A stretch of DNA of 30,895 bases. Source: a virus. Positions 7,048-15,518 of this stretch are shown piece after piece. The translations under genes and the position numbers were made by a program. The DNA is taken from positions 1 through 30,895 of IMG/VR virus record IMGVR_UViG_3300026097_000772; one strand, 5' to 3'. Under the pieces are notes generated by a model. The model saw only the letters and a program-made list of their open reading frames with translations. It made no database searches and was not told where the DNA came from. Within the stretch, counting starts at the first letter, position 1. Each line of letters starts with the position of its first letter.

Positions 7048-9780
7048 ATGCCTTTACGATTAAGACGTGGCACAGAGCAAGAGCGTTTAACTATTACCCC
7101 GGCCGAAGGCGAGCCAATCTATGTTACAGACACTCAAAAGCTATACATAGGTGATGGTACCACAGTCGGCGGCAATCAATTATCTGGTTCTGGAGACCTC
7201 GAGGTCGGTGCATTGGAAATTACGGCGGATCTGCCTCTGAACGGATTTAATCTATTAGGAGAAGATTCAAAGGTAATTTATGACTCTAGTACAGATGCGC
7301 TGACAGTAACAAGTATTACAGCAGATCTAACCGGATCTGTATTTGCAGATGATTCTACTAAATTAATTGACGGTATAAACGGAACAGTAGTTAGTCCTGT
7401 AGTTGACGGCAATATAAGTTTTCTTGGTAGTAACGTCGATACAACAATTTCTGTAAATGGAGATAAACTACACGTAGGAAATCTTGAAACAGATTCATTA
7501 AGCCTTACTTTTCCTGCATATAATCCAATTTTGGACGCTACGATCCCACAAGATGTTGTAAGTTTGCAAGGAGTACTAGACGAAGGTGTAGTTGACACTA
7601 CTAGAAAACTTGAAATTACAGATACAGGCGGTGCTGATCCTTATATAACAATTATTGGCGGGAAAGGCGGCGCATTCGACACTAGAACAAAACTTTCACT
7701 AGGTGGCATTTCTGACTTTCCAGAAACAATCGATCCAGTACAACCGGAAGGAAAAGGCGAATTATTTAGATGGGAAGCAGCTTATCTAAAAGATCTAGAT
7801 GTAGACGGGCCTGGCATATTTACCGGACAAGTTGTAGCAGACAGTTTCAAAGGAAATATTGTTGCCGAAGATTCATCTATATTATTTGATGCTTCTACAG
7901 GGGAAGTATCCATTGATATAATTACCACAGAAGCAATTACAATATCAAATTCCATACAAGCAGATTTTGATCTTACTATTGAAGCTAGATCAGCGAATAA
8001 CTCTCCATTTATAAATCACGTTGTAGACAGATCAGGAACAAATTACAATGTAACTGGCATTACCGCAGGAGCAGAAGCCTCAGGAATCTCATATAGAATT
8101 AGTAGAGGATCTGTAGATTCTCCAGAGACTGTAGAACCTAGTGATATCTTAGCATTAGTAGCTGCAACAGCATATGACGGATCTGATTATATTTTATCAT
8201 CTGCTTTAGTTCAGATGATTGACCCAAATGGTATAATTGTAGATAGTAATGACAATGTGCCTGGGCAAATTGCTTTAGTTACATTTGAAGACGGCGATGC
8301 TACAACTCCGCAAGGATTATATGTGGATCGCAGAGGATGGATCACTATTGGCAGGGCCAGTGACGAAGATGCACAAGCTGTTTTAGACGTGAATGGAGAT
8401 GCATTATTTACAGGACTAATTAGCGGCGATGTAAAAGGATCACTTTTTGCCGACGATTCGACAACAATAATAGATGCAATTAATAATACTATATCAAACG
8501 GTTCTATATTACTAGATGCATCATCTATAAAATCCAACAGCAGCGAATTAATCATAGATGGCATAGATAGAGCAACAAGCACTCCTGTTATTAGGCAATA
8601 TTCTAATATTGCATCTATTAGTCATATTACTACTGGTTTAACTGACGGTGCTAGCGCACCTGGTATATCTTATGAAACAAGTAGAGGAAGTATTGACAGT
8701 CCGGCGGCGGTACAAAATGGCGACTTGCTTAATGTAATCCTTGCACAACCGTATGACGGAACACAGTATGCACTATCGGGCGCTTTGGTCATGCAGGTTG
8801 ATCCAAATGGCACAATTACTAGTGGAGATGTTCCAACACAACTCAGTTTGGTTAACTTTGCAGACGGAAACCCTTTAACACCAGAAGGACTTACGGTTAA
8901 CCGTAAAGGCTGGGTATCTATAGGAAGATCTGCTACACACGATGCTCTTGCTAATTTAGATGTCGACGGTGATGTGCTAATTACCGGTAACTTAACAGTT
9001 CAGGGAACAACTACAGCAGTAGATTCTAATAACACAACAATTAAAGACAATCTAATTGTTCTAAACCAAGGTGAATCAGGAGCGGGTATTACGCTAGGCA
9101 CCGCAGGCATTGAAATTGACAGGGGTACTGAATCTGCTGTTTCATTTGTTTATGACGATTCTGTAGACAAGTGGACACTAGGATCAGAGACTCTTATAAC
9201 AGGTGGTTTAGAAATCACTGGCGCATTTGCACTTCCAACAGCTGACGGATCTGCAGGACAGGTATTAACCACAGACGGTTCAGGCAATACTTCATGGACC
9301 ACTGTGAGCGGTGGCGGAACTGCTACTTCTCTAGATGGTGATGTAACAGGTAGTGTGTTTGGCGATAATAGCACACTGTTAGTAGACGGTGTAAACAACA
9401 AGATTGTTGGTGAAATTGATACACAGAGTGACATTGAGCTAAATGGAAACAATATTGAAGGCATTAATGTTATCAACACAACACTAGGTGTGCATTATAT
9501 TTCAATGAATGATGCTACTGCAATGACACTAGGCTCTAATAGAGGTGTACAAATACAAGGCGGGGCAGGAGCTAATATTCAAATAGGTAACAGCACAAGC
9601 GGCACAGTTACACTAGGAAGTGGTTCTAACACTGTTGACTTTGTGTCAGGCACCACTGTAGACTTTACAAATGCTAATACAACAGGATTGTCAGACTATA
9701 TTAGTGTTGTAGAACTTAAGAATGTTGTTGCAGCTAGTACAGATTTTGCAGACTTCCAAACTAGAATAGCAAATCTATAA
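7048..9780 (+). CDS. Tail-fibre-like structural protein with Mtd-type N-terminus
   Basis: A 910-residue, Gly/Ser/Thr/Asp-rich, beta-repeat protein with only short helices. Residues 1-45 (RLRRGTEQERL, TPAEGEPIYVTDT, LYIGDGTT) match the N-terminal motif of the phage major-tropism-determinant/fibre family, which usually joins the fibre to the virion. Short repeats of the form GSVFADDST-LIDGIN recur near 96-112, 463-479 and 767-784. A larger module of about 120 residues is present twice (about 336-455 and 528-647). There is no visible intramolecular chaperone peptidase at the C-terminus. Ribosome site CAGGAG lies at 7034-7039 behind a late promoter. It is probably a host-contact or fibre-connecting protein. 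It stands immediately next to the enzyme island, which makes it one candidate substrate. Confidence 0.88.
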   Translation: MPLRLRRGTEQERLTITPAEGEPIYVTDTQKLYIGDGTTVGGNQLSGSGDLEVGALEITADLPLNGFNLLGEDSKVIYDSSTDALTVTSITADLTGSVFADDSTKLIDGINGTVVSPVVDGNISFLGSNVDTTISVNGDKLHVGNLETDSLSLTFPAYNPILDATIPQDVVSLQGVLDEGVVDTTRKLEITDTGGADPYITIIGGKGGAFDTRTKLSLGGISDFPETIDPVQPEGKGELFRWEAAYLKDLDVDGPGIFTGQVVADSFKGNIVAEDSSILFDASTGEVSIDIITTEAITISNSIQADFDLTIEARSANNSPFINHVVDRSGTNYNVTGITAGAEASGISYRISRGSVDSPETVEPSDILALVAATAYDGSDYILSSALVQMIDPNGIIVDSNDNVPGQIALVTFEDGDATTPQGLYVDRRGWITIGRASDEDAQAVLDVNGDALFTGLISGDVKGSLFADDSTTIIDAINNTISNGSILLDASSIKSNSSELIIDGIDRATSTPVIRQYSNIASISHITTGLTDGASAPGISYETSRGSIDSPAAVQNGDLLNVILAQPYDGTQYALSGALVMQVDPNGTITSGDVPTQLSLVNFADGNPLTPEGLTVNRKGWVSIGRSATHDALANLDVDGDVLITGNLTVQGTTTAVDSNNTTIKDNLIVLNQGESGAGITLGTAGIEIDRGTESAVSFVYDDSVDKWTLGSETLITGGLEITGAFALPTADGSAGQVLTTDGSGNTSWTTVSGGGTATSLDGDVTGSVFGDNSTLLVDGVNNKIVGEIDTQSDIELNGNNIEGINVINTTLGVHYISMNDATAMTLGSNRGVQIQGGAGANIQIGNSTSGTVTLGSGSNTVDFVSGTTVDFTNANTTGLSDYISVVELKNVVAASTDFADFQTRIANL
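8053..8412 (+). repeat. Fibre module, copy 1 (about 120 residues)
   Basis: This codes for residues 336-455 of the fibre: GIS.R.SRGS.DSP, then YDGSDYILSSALVQM-DPNG, GLYVDRRGWITIGR and LDVNGDALFTG. The same ordered motifs return at 8629-8988. The copies match clearly at protein level but not at long stretches of DNA, so the duplication is old or has diverged quickly. Confidence 0.75.
8629..8988 (+). repeat. Fibre module, copy 2 (about 120 residues)
   Basis: This codes for residues 528-647: GIS-ETSRGSIDSP, YDGTQYALSGALVMQVDPNG, GLTVNRKGWVSIGR and LDVDGDVLITG, parallel to copy 1 at 8053-8412. Between the copies lies the second GSLFADDST repeat. After copy 2 the sequence changes to a glycine-rich connector (GSAGQVLTTDGSGNTSW) seen in many phage fibres. 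Confidence 0.75.
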
Positions 9781-9782
9781 TA

Positions 9783-10337
9783 TTATGCCCATCTAGGATG
9801 GGCATTTAACGTTTGATAAAATTTTTTTACATCTAACTTCCAAACTGTTTGCCAAGTACCCCTATACTCCATTTCGCAGATTTCTTCTGCTTGACCAGTC
9901 TTTACCATTGCAGGAAAATAAACATTGTGTACCAATCGTTGACTTCCGCCTTCTAGGTTATTTGAAGTGATATATAAGTTATTTTTCTTGCCTGCCCATT
10001 CTATGCATGCTGGTATTAAAAATTGACCAGTAACATGCTGTTGGGTAACTATTTGGTTTCGAGTTCTCAGTGTCGGTGTTGGTATTTCATCTGTTAGTAC
10101 ACAGGTTCTTGCGGCTATTCTATAACTGTTCTTTCCCATTTCGTCAAAAGAATGTGCGGCTACTGATCCTACAGGATTATTATTGTAATATAGAATCCAT
10201 GTTTGATGTTTCCTTTCTTTCTTGAAACAGTCTACCAGCATGTGTTTAGATGCATTATTAATAAATCCTTTTCCTTTAGCTTTTCGATAAAATATTTCTA
10301 GGTCTAAATCATCAGAGAAAGGAATTATTTTATACAT
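9783..10337 (-). CDS. GNAT-like acyltransferase
   Basis: A 184-residue protein that I read as an acyl-CoA N-acyltransferase fold. It has a WILYYNNNPVGSVAAHSF beta-hairpin (about 46-64), the strand pattern before the acyl-CoA site (RIAARTCVLTD), a helix around TGQFLIPACIEWAGK (about 103-117) and a following strand NLYITSN. The classic Q/RxxGxG/A acetyl-CoA motif is not clean, so the assignment is moderate. It is the last gene of a four-gene minus-strand block and overlaps the kinase-like gene upstream by 8 bases. In such families the substrate can be a protein, sugar or small molecule; nothing here shows which. The last codons lie in the terminator hairpin. Confidence 0.6.
   Translation of the reverse strand: MYKIIPFSDDLDLEIFYRKAKGKGFINNASKHMLVDCFKKERKHQTWILYYNNNPVGSVAAHSFDEMGKNSYRIAARTCVLTDEIPTPTLRTRNQIVTQQHVTGQFLIPACIEWAGKKNNLYITSNNLEGGSQRLVHNVYFPAMVKTGQAEEICEMEYRGTWQTVWKLDVKKFYQTLNAHPRWA
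9785..9805. terminator. Bidirectional hairpin terminator
   Basis: ATGCCCATC (9785-9793) and GATGGGCAT (9797-9805) form a perfect 9-bp stem with a 3-base loop, five bases after the fibre stop. It is followed by TTTAACGTTT on the + strand. The convergent gene at 9783-10337 uses the same bases for its last six residues and stop. So one hairpin probably serves both transcripts. Confidence 0.75.
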
Positions 10338-11031
10338 ACAGTGATACTGCCTTATCTATAAAATCTCTAGAATAATTATTAGAAAAACTTTCAAAGCATA
10401 ATATCTGTAACTTATTCCATTCCTGGGGAGCATCTAAGTCAATACCCATAGCTTCCATTTGGGGGAATAATTTTTCTCTTCTAGAATGACTAATATGGCT
10501 TAAGTGACTTCTGACATTTATTTTTTGCTCGTTTTTATGGTAAGTAAAAAAATAGTTGATACTTTTAAGCTTACCATCTACAACAAAATAACTACTAGGA
10601 TGTAGACTATATTTGTAAAGGCCTAAATCTTTATGTGCTTGTAAAATCTCTAGCATCTGATCTTGCCAGTCTCTTAGCACAGAAGTATAATCTAAACCTG
10701 TACACCCTGCTTGTTCCCACATGTCAGCACCTTGTATTTCGAAAAATATTTTTTTGTTTTCTCTGTCTATTTCTATAATGTTCGGAACATGCTGAGGATA
10801 ATGTTCTTGCATAATGGTAAAATACTTTAGCTCTCGCTCCCATTTTTCCTGCATCTTAGCAATGTCAACTACTTCATTCATTCCTTGGTGATATTGTGTA
10901 TCATTGTGGTACCATTTACAAAACATTGTTTTGTCTTTATTAACAAGACTGGTGTATATTAGATTATTTCTACATAACCCTTTTTCAGGAACATTATTGT
11001 AGTAATATTCAAAATCTATGCTTGTATCCAT
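10330..11031 (-). CDS. Kinase-fold-like protein with degraded catalytic loop
   Basis: A 233-residue protein with the order of a protein-kinase/APH-like fold: a Lys after a strand (K39 in TMFCKW), a helix-C-type Glu (WERELKYF, 64-71), a hinge-like strand (KKIFFEIQGADM, 93-104), a helix, then GLYKYSLHPSSYFVVDGKLKSI. In active kinases the last segment carries the HxD...N and DFG residues. Here the expected Asp and Asn positions are Ser, and the DFG position has no Asp, so it may be inactive or use other chemistry. The protein at 16065-16622 shares the same pattern, including GxYKxxxxPxxFF. It overlaps its neighbours on both sides by 8 and 16 bases. The fold call is an inference by eye. Confidence 0.5.
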   Translation of the reverse strand: MDTSIDFEYYYNNVPEKGLCRNNLIYTSLVNKDKTMFCKWYHNDTQYHQGMNEVVDIAKMQEKWERELKYFTIMQEHYPQHVPNIIEIDRENKKIFFEIQGADMWEQAGCTGLDYTSVLRDWQDQMLEILQAHKDLGLYKYSLHPSSYFVVDGKLKSINYFFTYHKNEQKINVRSHLSHISHSRREKLFPQMEAMGIDLDAPQEWNKLQILCFESFSNNYSRDFIDKAVSLYV

Positions 11032-12269
11032 ATGACATTTGATTCCTTTATTTTTTCTTCTGCTTGTTCTATAACATTAGATTCGTAAAATATTTCAGTC
11101 CAGGGATATACCGAAAATATTGTGCTGGTCTGTAATACTGTTCTACCGCATGCTTGTTTTAACAAAACATCAGTTTCTGTTATAACATCACAATCTAAAA
11201 ACAAAAACTCTCTACTATTTTTCCAGTCTTCCCAGTCTGTAAATACTCGTTCAGTGATTATAGTACTAAGTTTTTTTGCTCTAACCGCATCTATTTCAAA
11301 CACAGGCTCTGTACTGAGATTATTTACATCAGCATATTCTTTAGCAAAAGCATCGTAGTCTATACCGTCCCATTCTTCATATAAGGTTCTCTTAAAGTGG
11401 ATATTGTTTTTGTTTTTATCATAAAATACAATTTTTTTTGCGTTACCTATTAACGCAAATGTTTCTGCTAAAAATCCTGTAGCTGGAACTATTACTGTAT
11501 CTACTGATTCGTCTAATATTGCTTGTTCATAATGCCAAACATTTATTAGATTCATCTGCTTGGCTTTAATAAGAGCATCCATTAAAACACTTTGCGCTTC
11601 GTCTAGTCCTGGCACCATTGTGATGTTTTTTAAAGCATATTCAAATGCCTTAGTGGCTCTTGTGGGATAACAAAATCCTCTGCTAGGCAACCTAACATCT
11701 AAAATATATTCATTTAGGTGCGGAGGATATCTCCAATCCATATCCCAGTTGCTGGTACTATAGCCATTTAGAAGACAATGTTCTATAAGTTTGGTTCCAA
11801 AGGCATCTTGTCGTGTTACTTTGTTTTCGCCTAAGGTAAAATACAACGGAGCATGACCGTCATGCATGTCTTCTGTACTTCGCAGTATTTCCCAACTTTT
11901 GGTTTCGCCGGTAGAAAAATCTAACTTTGTAAATGCTTGTGTGTTTATAATAAAGAACTGTTCGTGCATCCACGGAGTCTCGTCACCGTGCTGCAATAGA
12001 TTTCCCATGAGGCCAATATTCTCATCAATCTCGTGTATTTTTTTCCATAGATGATCTCGTTCTATGATTATGTTACCTGCTGTTACTACTATGAGATAAT
12101 CGTATATTTCTAAATACTTATTTAGGTCATGATAATCTGCTATTTCATGTACTGGATAACCCGACATATTGAGAGTTGCCAAAAATCTTTTGGTTATTCT
12201 CATCATTTTGTCGTTTAACCATTTACTGCTAGAAAAGCTCGGTACTAAAAAGAAACTGACCTTGTTCAT
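11016..12269 (-). CDS. Large unknown protein, possibly two-domain transferase
   Basis: A 417-residue protein I do not recognise as a whole. The N-terminal part (YLIVVTAGNIIIERDHLW, then GLMGNLLQHGDETPWMHEQFFIIN) reads like a GT-A-type glycosyltransferase core, where an Asp-containing loop after a buried strand binds a nucleotide sugar. The C-terminal part (TVIVPATGFLAETFAL, then KKIVFYDKNKNNIHFK) looks like a Rossmann-type strand-loop-helix, with an acidic residue after the next strand as in class I methyltransferases. It overlaps its upstream neighbour by 41 bases and the kinase-like gene by 16. Both domain suggestions are weak, so treat this as an unknown modifying enzyme. Confidence 0.55.
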   Translation of the reverse strand: MNKVSFFLVPSFSSSKWLNDKMMRITKRFLATLNMSGYPVHEIADYHDLNKYLEIYDYLIVVTAGNIIIERDHLWKKIHEIDENIGLMGNLLQHGDETPWMHEQFFIINTQAFTKLDFSTGETKSWEILRSTEDMHDGHAPLYFTLGENKVTRQDAFGTKLIEHCLLNGYSTSNWDMDWRYPPHLNEYILDVRLPSRGFCYPTRATKAFEYALKNITMVPGLDEAQSVLMDALIKAKQMNLINVWHYEQAILDESVDTVIVPATGFLAETFALIGNAKKIVFYDKNKNNIHFKRTLYEEWDGIDYDAFAKEYADVNNLSTEPVFEIDAVRAKKLSTIITERVFTDWEDWKNSREFLFLDCDVITETDVLLKQACGRTVLQTSTIFSVYPWTEIFYESNVIEQAEEKIKESNVIWIQA

Positions 12270-12885
12270 TTGATTCCTCTAGTGCATCTATCATTAACTG
12301 TTTCCATTCATCAGTACTGTCGTAATGATGCACGATTAAATGATATCTGTCTTGGTTACTGTTGTTTTTTACACTGTGTTCGTAGCTGAGATTCATTGCA
12401 TAAGCATCGCCAGGATTGAAGTTTACCGTAGATCCGTCTTTCCAGTGCCAAACACAGTCTTGGGGGTTTGTTAGCGCAATATTGATTGCTCCGAGAACAC
12501 TATGAGTAGTATCGATGTGAGGTTCTATATATCCACCTGGTTCTAATAACATAAATCTTACTCTTGCATAGCTATTACTAGGGTATACCGTTTTTAACCA
12601 GTTTGTTGTTACCGGACACAAGTCTGCTATTTCTGTATATTCCATATCAAAGGCGGCATCTCTAGCTGACGAATATTCTTCGTAACAGTTCCAAGCATAC
12701 GGCTCTGTGCTAGATTTTCCAATAATAGGTAAACTATGCCAGCCACTTGTAACATATGTGCTTCTATAAGGTACAAACTTTTCTCTTAGCCGCTTTGCTT
12801 CTATTGCCATTACTTCATGCGGTACTTCTATATTTAACTTTAAACAACGAGCTGTAGATAAAAGATATTCTCTGCCATTAAACAT
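12229..12885 (-). CDS. Aspartyl/asparaginyl beta-hydroxylase-like oxygenase
   Basis: A 218-residue cupin-type Fe(II)/2-oxoglutarate oxygenase. The iron site is visible as H123-x-D125 (PGGYIEPHIDT) and H170 (LSYEHSV), with R180 (NQDRYHL) in the place that binds 2-oxoglutarate. LxPGGxIxPHxD and the GSTVNFNPGDAYAMNLSYEH stretch are typical of the Asp/Asn hydroxylase family, which hydroxylates Asp, Asn or other residues or small molecules. It is the first gene of a minus-strand block. The ATG is preceded by GTTAAGTA five bases upstream, a weak match to the late octamers used at other block heads. Family call is firm, substrate unknown. Confidence 0.88.
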   Translation of the reverse strand: MFNGREYLLSTARCLKLNIEVPHEVMAIEAKRLREKFVPYRSTYVTSGWHSLPIIGKSSTEPYAWNCYEEYSSARDAAFDMEYTEIADLCPVTTNWLKTVYPSNSYARVRFMLLEPGGYIEPHIDTTHSVLGAINIALTNPQDCVWHWKDGSTVNFNPGDAYAMNLSYEHSVKNNSNQDRYHLIVHHYDSTDEWKQLMIDALEESNEQGQFLFSTELF

Positions 12886-12932
12886 ATATGTACTTAACTG
12901 TTATCATATGTATTCTTTGTAATACTGATGTT

Positions 12933-12940
12933 GATAAATA
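12933..12940 (+). promoter_or_regulatory. Late-promoter octamer five bases before an ATG
   Basis: GATAAATA matches the T4 late consensus TATAAATA at seven of eight positions. It is followed by TCTTT and the ATG at 12946. T4 late promoters start transcription about six bases after the octamer, which would be the A of this ATG. The start codon at 12946 was chosen partly for this reason, over an ATG at 12928. Confidence 0.55.
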
Positions 12941-12945
12941 TCTTT

Positions 12946-13755
12946 ATGATAAAAGGTATCGGCGGTAAGCCTTACATAAACTTAGACCAATATTTGGATA
13001 TAGATGGATTTCAAAAATTGCATCCAGAAATCTGCAAAGGATTTGCACTGGCTAGAGAATATGCCAAAGAAGGAACTTGGATGACTCCCGGATTTAACTT
13101 TGACGATATGAGTTATATTGTTAATTGGAAACCTATATATAAGGCATTTGCAGAATTCCAAGAGTTACCAGACGACAACCCTATTAAAGTTCACGGAATG
13201 GAAATATTTCCCAAAGATTTTAAGGACTATCGTCAAAGAAATATGTTTACAAGATACCTGAAAGGTGCATTAGGAGCAAACGATCCTTACATTTATTATT
13301 TCCTCTGGGAAGAAGGAAGCTGGGACGAACGTAATGCTGAAAGAGCTCCAACTGAAGAACAACAATATTTTCCAGGAGTGGTTCGCTGGGTGGAAAATCT
13401 CATTGATGAAAGTATTATTGATCGGATTGGGCGTGTTATATTCTTCCATTGTGATCATAACGGACATGCATTCGAGCACAGGGACCTAGACGGCAGACAT
13501 GGCGACGACCAAGGTTATAGTCCGCACAATAATGAGTTTATACATATACGCTACCGTACAAAAAGAGGGTTTTATATTTGGGATCCAGAAGAAGAAAACA
13601 AATACTACATTAACAGTAATGCTGCTTTTTGGAATGATCAAGATTGGCACGGAGGCGAAGGATCTAAAGAACAAGAATACGGTTTAAGAATAGATTGTAC
13701 CTTTACTCCAGAGTTTAGAAAAACTTTAGGTATAGATCATTTAGACAGTTACTAA
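12946..13755 (+). CDS. Fe(II)/2OG oxygenase-like protein
   Basis: A 269-residue protein. The C-terminal half has the jelly-roll oxygenase signature: H178-x-D180 (FEHRDLD), H235 (DWHGG) and R248 (YGLRID), in the order expected of Asp/Asn-hydroxylase-like enzymes. The N-terminal 110 residues are a mixed domain with a GGKPYIN start. An ATG at 12928 would add six residues that read into the promoter octamer, so I prefer 12946. Its stop overlaps the ATG of the following twitch radical SAM gene (TAATG), so the two are very probably coupled. This is the only block with an oxygenase directly upstream of a radical SAM gene. Substrate unknown. Confidence 0.78.
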   Translation: MIKGIGGKPYINLDQYLDIDGFQKLHPEICKGFALAREYAKEGTWMTPGFNFDDMSYIVNWKPIYKAFAEFQELPDDNPIKVHGMEIFPKDFKDYRQRNMFTRYLKGALGANDPYIYYFLWEEGSWDERNAERAPTEEQQYFPGVVRWVENLIDESIIDRIGRVIFFHCDHNGHAFEHRDLDGRHGDDQGYSPHNNEFIHIRYRTKRGFYIWDPEEENKYYINSNAAFWNDQDWHGGEGSKEQEYGLRIDCTFTPEFRKTLGIDHLDSY

Positions 13756-15014
13756 TGAAATATTCAAAGGACACAATCTGTCCATATCCTTTTAACTATA
13801 TTAGCACAACTAACAGCGGCACATTTCGTACCTGTTGCGAAAGCTTAGGTATCGGAGTTTCGGCAGAAGATTATAATGCAGACGAAGTTTGGAATGGAGA
13901 TTTTTACAAAGGATTACGTAAAGATCTTATTAACGGAATACAACACCCTAACTGTGCAAGATGCTGGAAAAATGAGCAACAAGGTCTTATTTCTACAAGA
14001 CAAAAAGAAGTACTAAGCTACGACGAAGACTATCTTATTTCTCTGATAGACAAAACAGACGAAGACGGTTATTTAGATTATACTCCAGAAACATTTGAGT
14101 TTAAGATAGGTAATCTATGTAATCTCAAATGCATTATGTGTACGCAGATGGAAAGTTCCCAACACGAAGCGGAACTAGTATTTTTTAGACAAAAACAAGT
14201 AGACCTTCCACAGACTCTAAACTACATAGAGGAACACGTACGAGATAAAGATCAGATTTATCGTTATCAAAAATCTCAACAGAAAAAAATGTTAGATAGA
14301 TTACTAACTATAATGCCCAATCTTAAACTTCTTAAGATAGTAGGCGGGGAACCTTTTATAAATCCGCTGACCAATGACATATTAGATCTTGCAATAGAAC
14401 ACAATCATCATAAAACAATATCTTTAGAGATTATATCCAACCTCTATCAAACAGATTTTAAATATATACAAAAGGCTAAACAGTTCAAAAATTTTAGACT
14501 TTTATGTAGTATTGATCATATAGAACAAGAAAAATTCAACTTTATAAGATTCCCCTGTAAATATACCGAAGTAGAAAATAATTTTTTCAAACTATTACAC
14601 GATACAGAAATAGATTTAGAAATATCAGCTACATTTAACATTTTTAATATTTTTGACATGAAGGAAATTCTACAACAATTTGAGTTTTGGTCTAAACAGA
14701 GAGAAAAAGAACTTCCTGTTAGAATAAATTATGTAGACGAACCAAGATATTTTTCGTTTCAATACCTTTCACCGGAGCTAAGACAACAAGTAGAGATATT
14801 AGTAGAAAGGGTAGTTTTGGAGTTTGAATCTAGTAAGCTTTTTGCAGAAAACAATCAGTTATATGATTATCTTAAAAGCACAAAGAACTTTATAAAACAC
14901 CCTCCTGAGGATTTTAAAGAAGTTGTAGAAGAAAGATCAAGAGTGTTAAAACTTTATGATAATACTCGCGGTACAGACTATAAATCTTTATTTTTACATT
15001 TAAACACGCTCTAG
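13755..15014 (+). CDS. Twitch-domain radical SAM enzyme
   Basis: A 419-residue protein with an N-terminal twitch-like cysteine region (C9; C27-C28; C67 and C70 in HPNCARC) placed before the radical SAM core. The core has CNLKCIMC (C122, C126, C129), which holds the 4Fe-4S cluster that cleaves S-adenosylmethionine, and GGEP at 197-200, which contacts the SAM amino group. Long helical and charged segments follow to the C-terminus (KFNFIRFPCKY, then YDYLKSTKNFIKHPP). This arrangement matches the N-terminal-twitch radical SAM family. The reaction is unknown. It is coupled to the oxygenase upstream by TAATG and its end overlaps the convergent SDR gene by 15 bases. The C-terminal third is A+T-rich and Lys-rich. 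Confidence 0.9.
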   Translation: MKYSKDTICPYPFNYISTTNSGTFRTCCESLGIGVSAEDYNADEVWNGDFYKGLRKDLINGIQHPNCARCWKNEQQGLISTRQKEVLSYDEDYLISLIDKTDEDGYLDYTPETFEFKIGNLCNLKCIMCTQMESSQHEAELVFFRQKQVDLPQTLNYIEEHVRDKDQIYRYQKSQQKKMLDRLLTIMPNLKLLKIVGGEPFINPLTNDILDLAIEHNHHKTISLEIISNLYQTDFKYIQKAKQFKNFRLLCSIDHIEQEKFNFIRFPCKYTEVENNFFKLLHDTEIDLEISATFNIFNIFDMKEILQQFEFWSKQREKELPVRINYVDEPRYFSFQYLSPELRQQVEILVERVVLEFESSKLFAENNQLYDYLKSTKNFIKHPPEDFKEVVEERSRVLKLYDNTRGTDYKSLFLHLNTL

Positions 15015-15518
15015 TCCGGGCACTCCGCCATTGGTAATTTCGTAAACCTTTGGCAAAAATGCCCGTCTAGTAATAATATCGTTAACCGCATAGATTATTT
15101 GATCTGCTTCAACTTCGGGAATATTGTTAGAACCTTGGCCAAACTTTGAAACGTTGATTATCGCACTGTTCTTTATTGAAGAATGCACATATTCTAAAAA
15201 AAGCTTATGAGCAATATATTCATGAGTGCCATAATATTTCATTTGATTCCAGGAAAACTTTGTTATTAAACTGCCAAAACTTATATTGATTTTTGCCTTA
15301 CTTCTTTCCAATAAGAAACTTTGGACAAATCCAAGATGAGCAATATTCAAAAAAACATCTGCAGAATTTGTTAATTGAACTAACCTATCCTGTTGCTCTT
15401 CTTTATATAAATCCCAGCCATATAATCTGCTTATAGGAGTTACATTATAAATAACTTTATAATGATCGTATAACATTTTGCCTATAGGACTAGTAGCTCC
15501 AGTTAAAACTATATTCAT
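15000..15518 (-). CDS. Short SDR-type NAD(P)-binding oxidoreductase/epimerase-like
   Basis: A 172-residue protein with the glycine-rich nucleotide motif at the N-terminus (VLTGATSPIGKML), a later SFGSL strand where SDR enzymes have the catalytic Ser, and YIAHK matching the YxxxK pair. It is shorter than most SDRs (about 240-330), so substrate-binding parts may be reduced. The ATG at 15518 shares one base with the stop of the oxygenase-like gene upstream (TAATG), so I prefer it to a TTG four codons earlier. It closes a minus-strand block and overlaps the end of the opposing radical SAM gene. Sugar-nucleotide modification is possible. Confidence 0.75.
   Translation of the reverse strand: MNIVLTGATSPIGKMLYDHYKVIYNVTPISRLYGWDLYKEEQQDRLVQLTNSADVFLNIAHLGFVQSFLLERSKAKINISFGSLITKFSWNQMKYYGTHEYIAHKLFLEYVHSSIKNSAIINVSKFGQGSNNIPEVEADQIIYAVNDIITRRAFLPKVYEITNGGVPGLERV

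Noticed and set aside
7278-9479. Long minus-strand open frames inside the fibre gene
   Set aside because: They are Ser/Pro/Val/Leu-rich shadows of a repeat-rich coding strand, with no ribosome sites or domain motifs.
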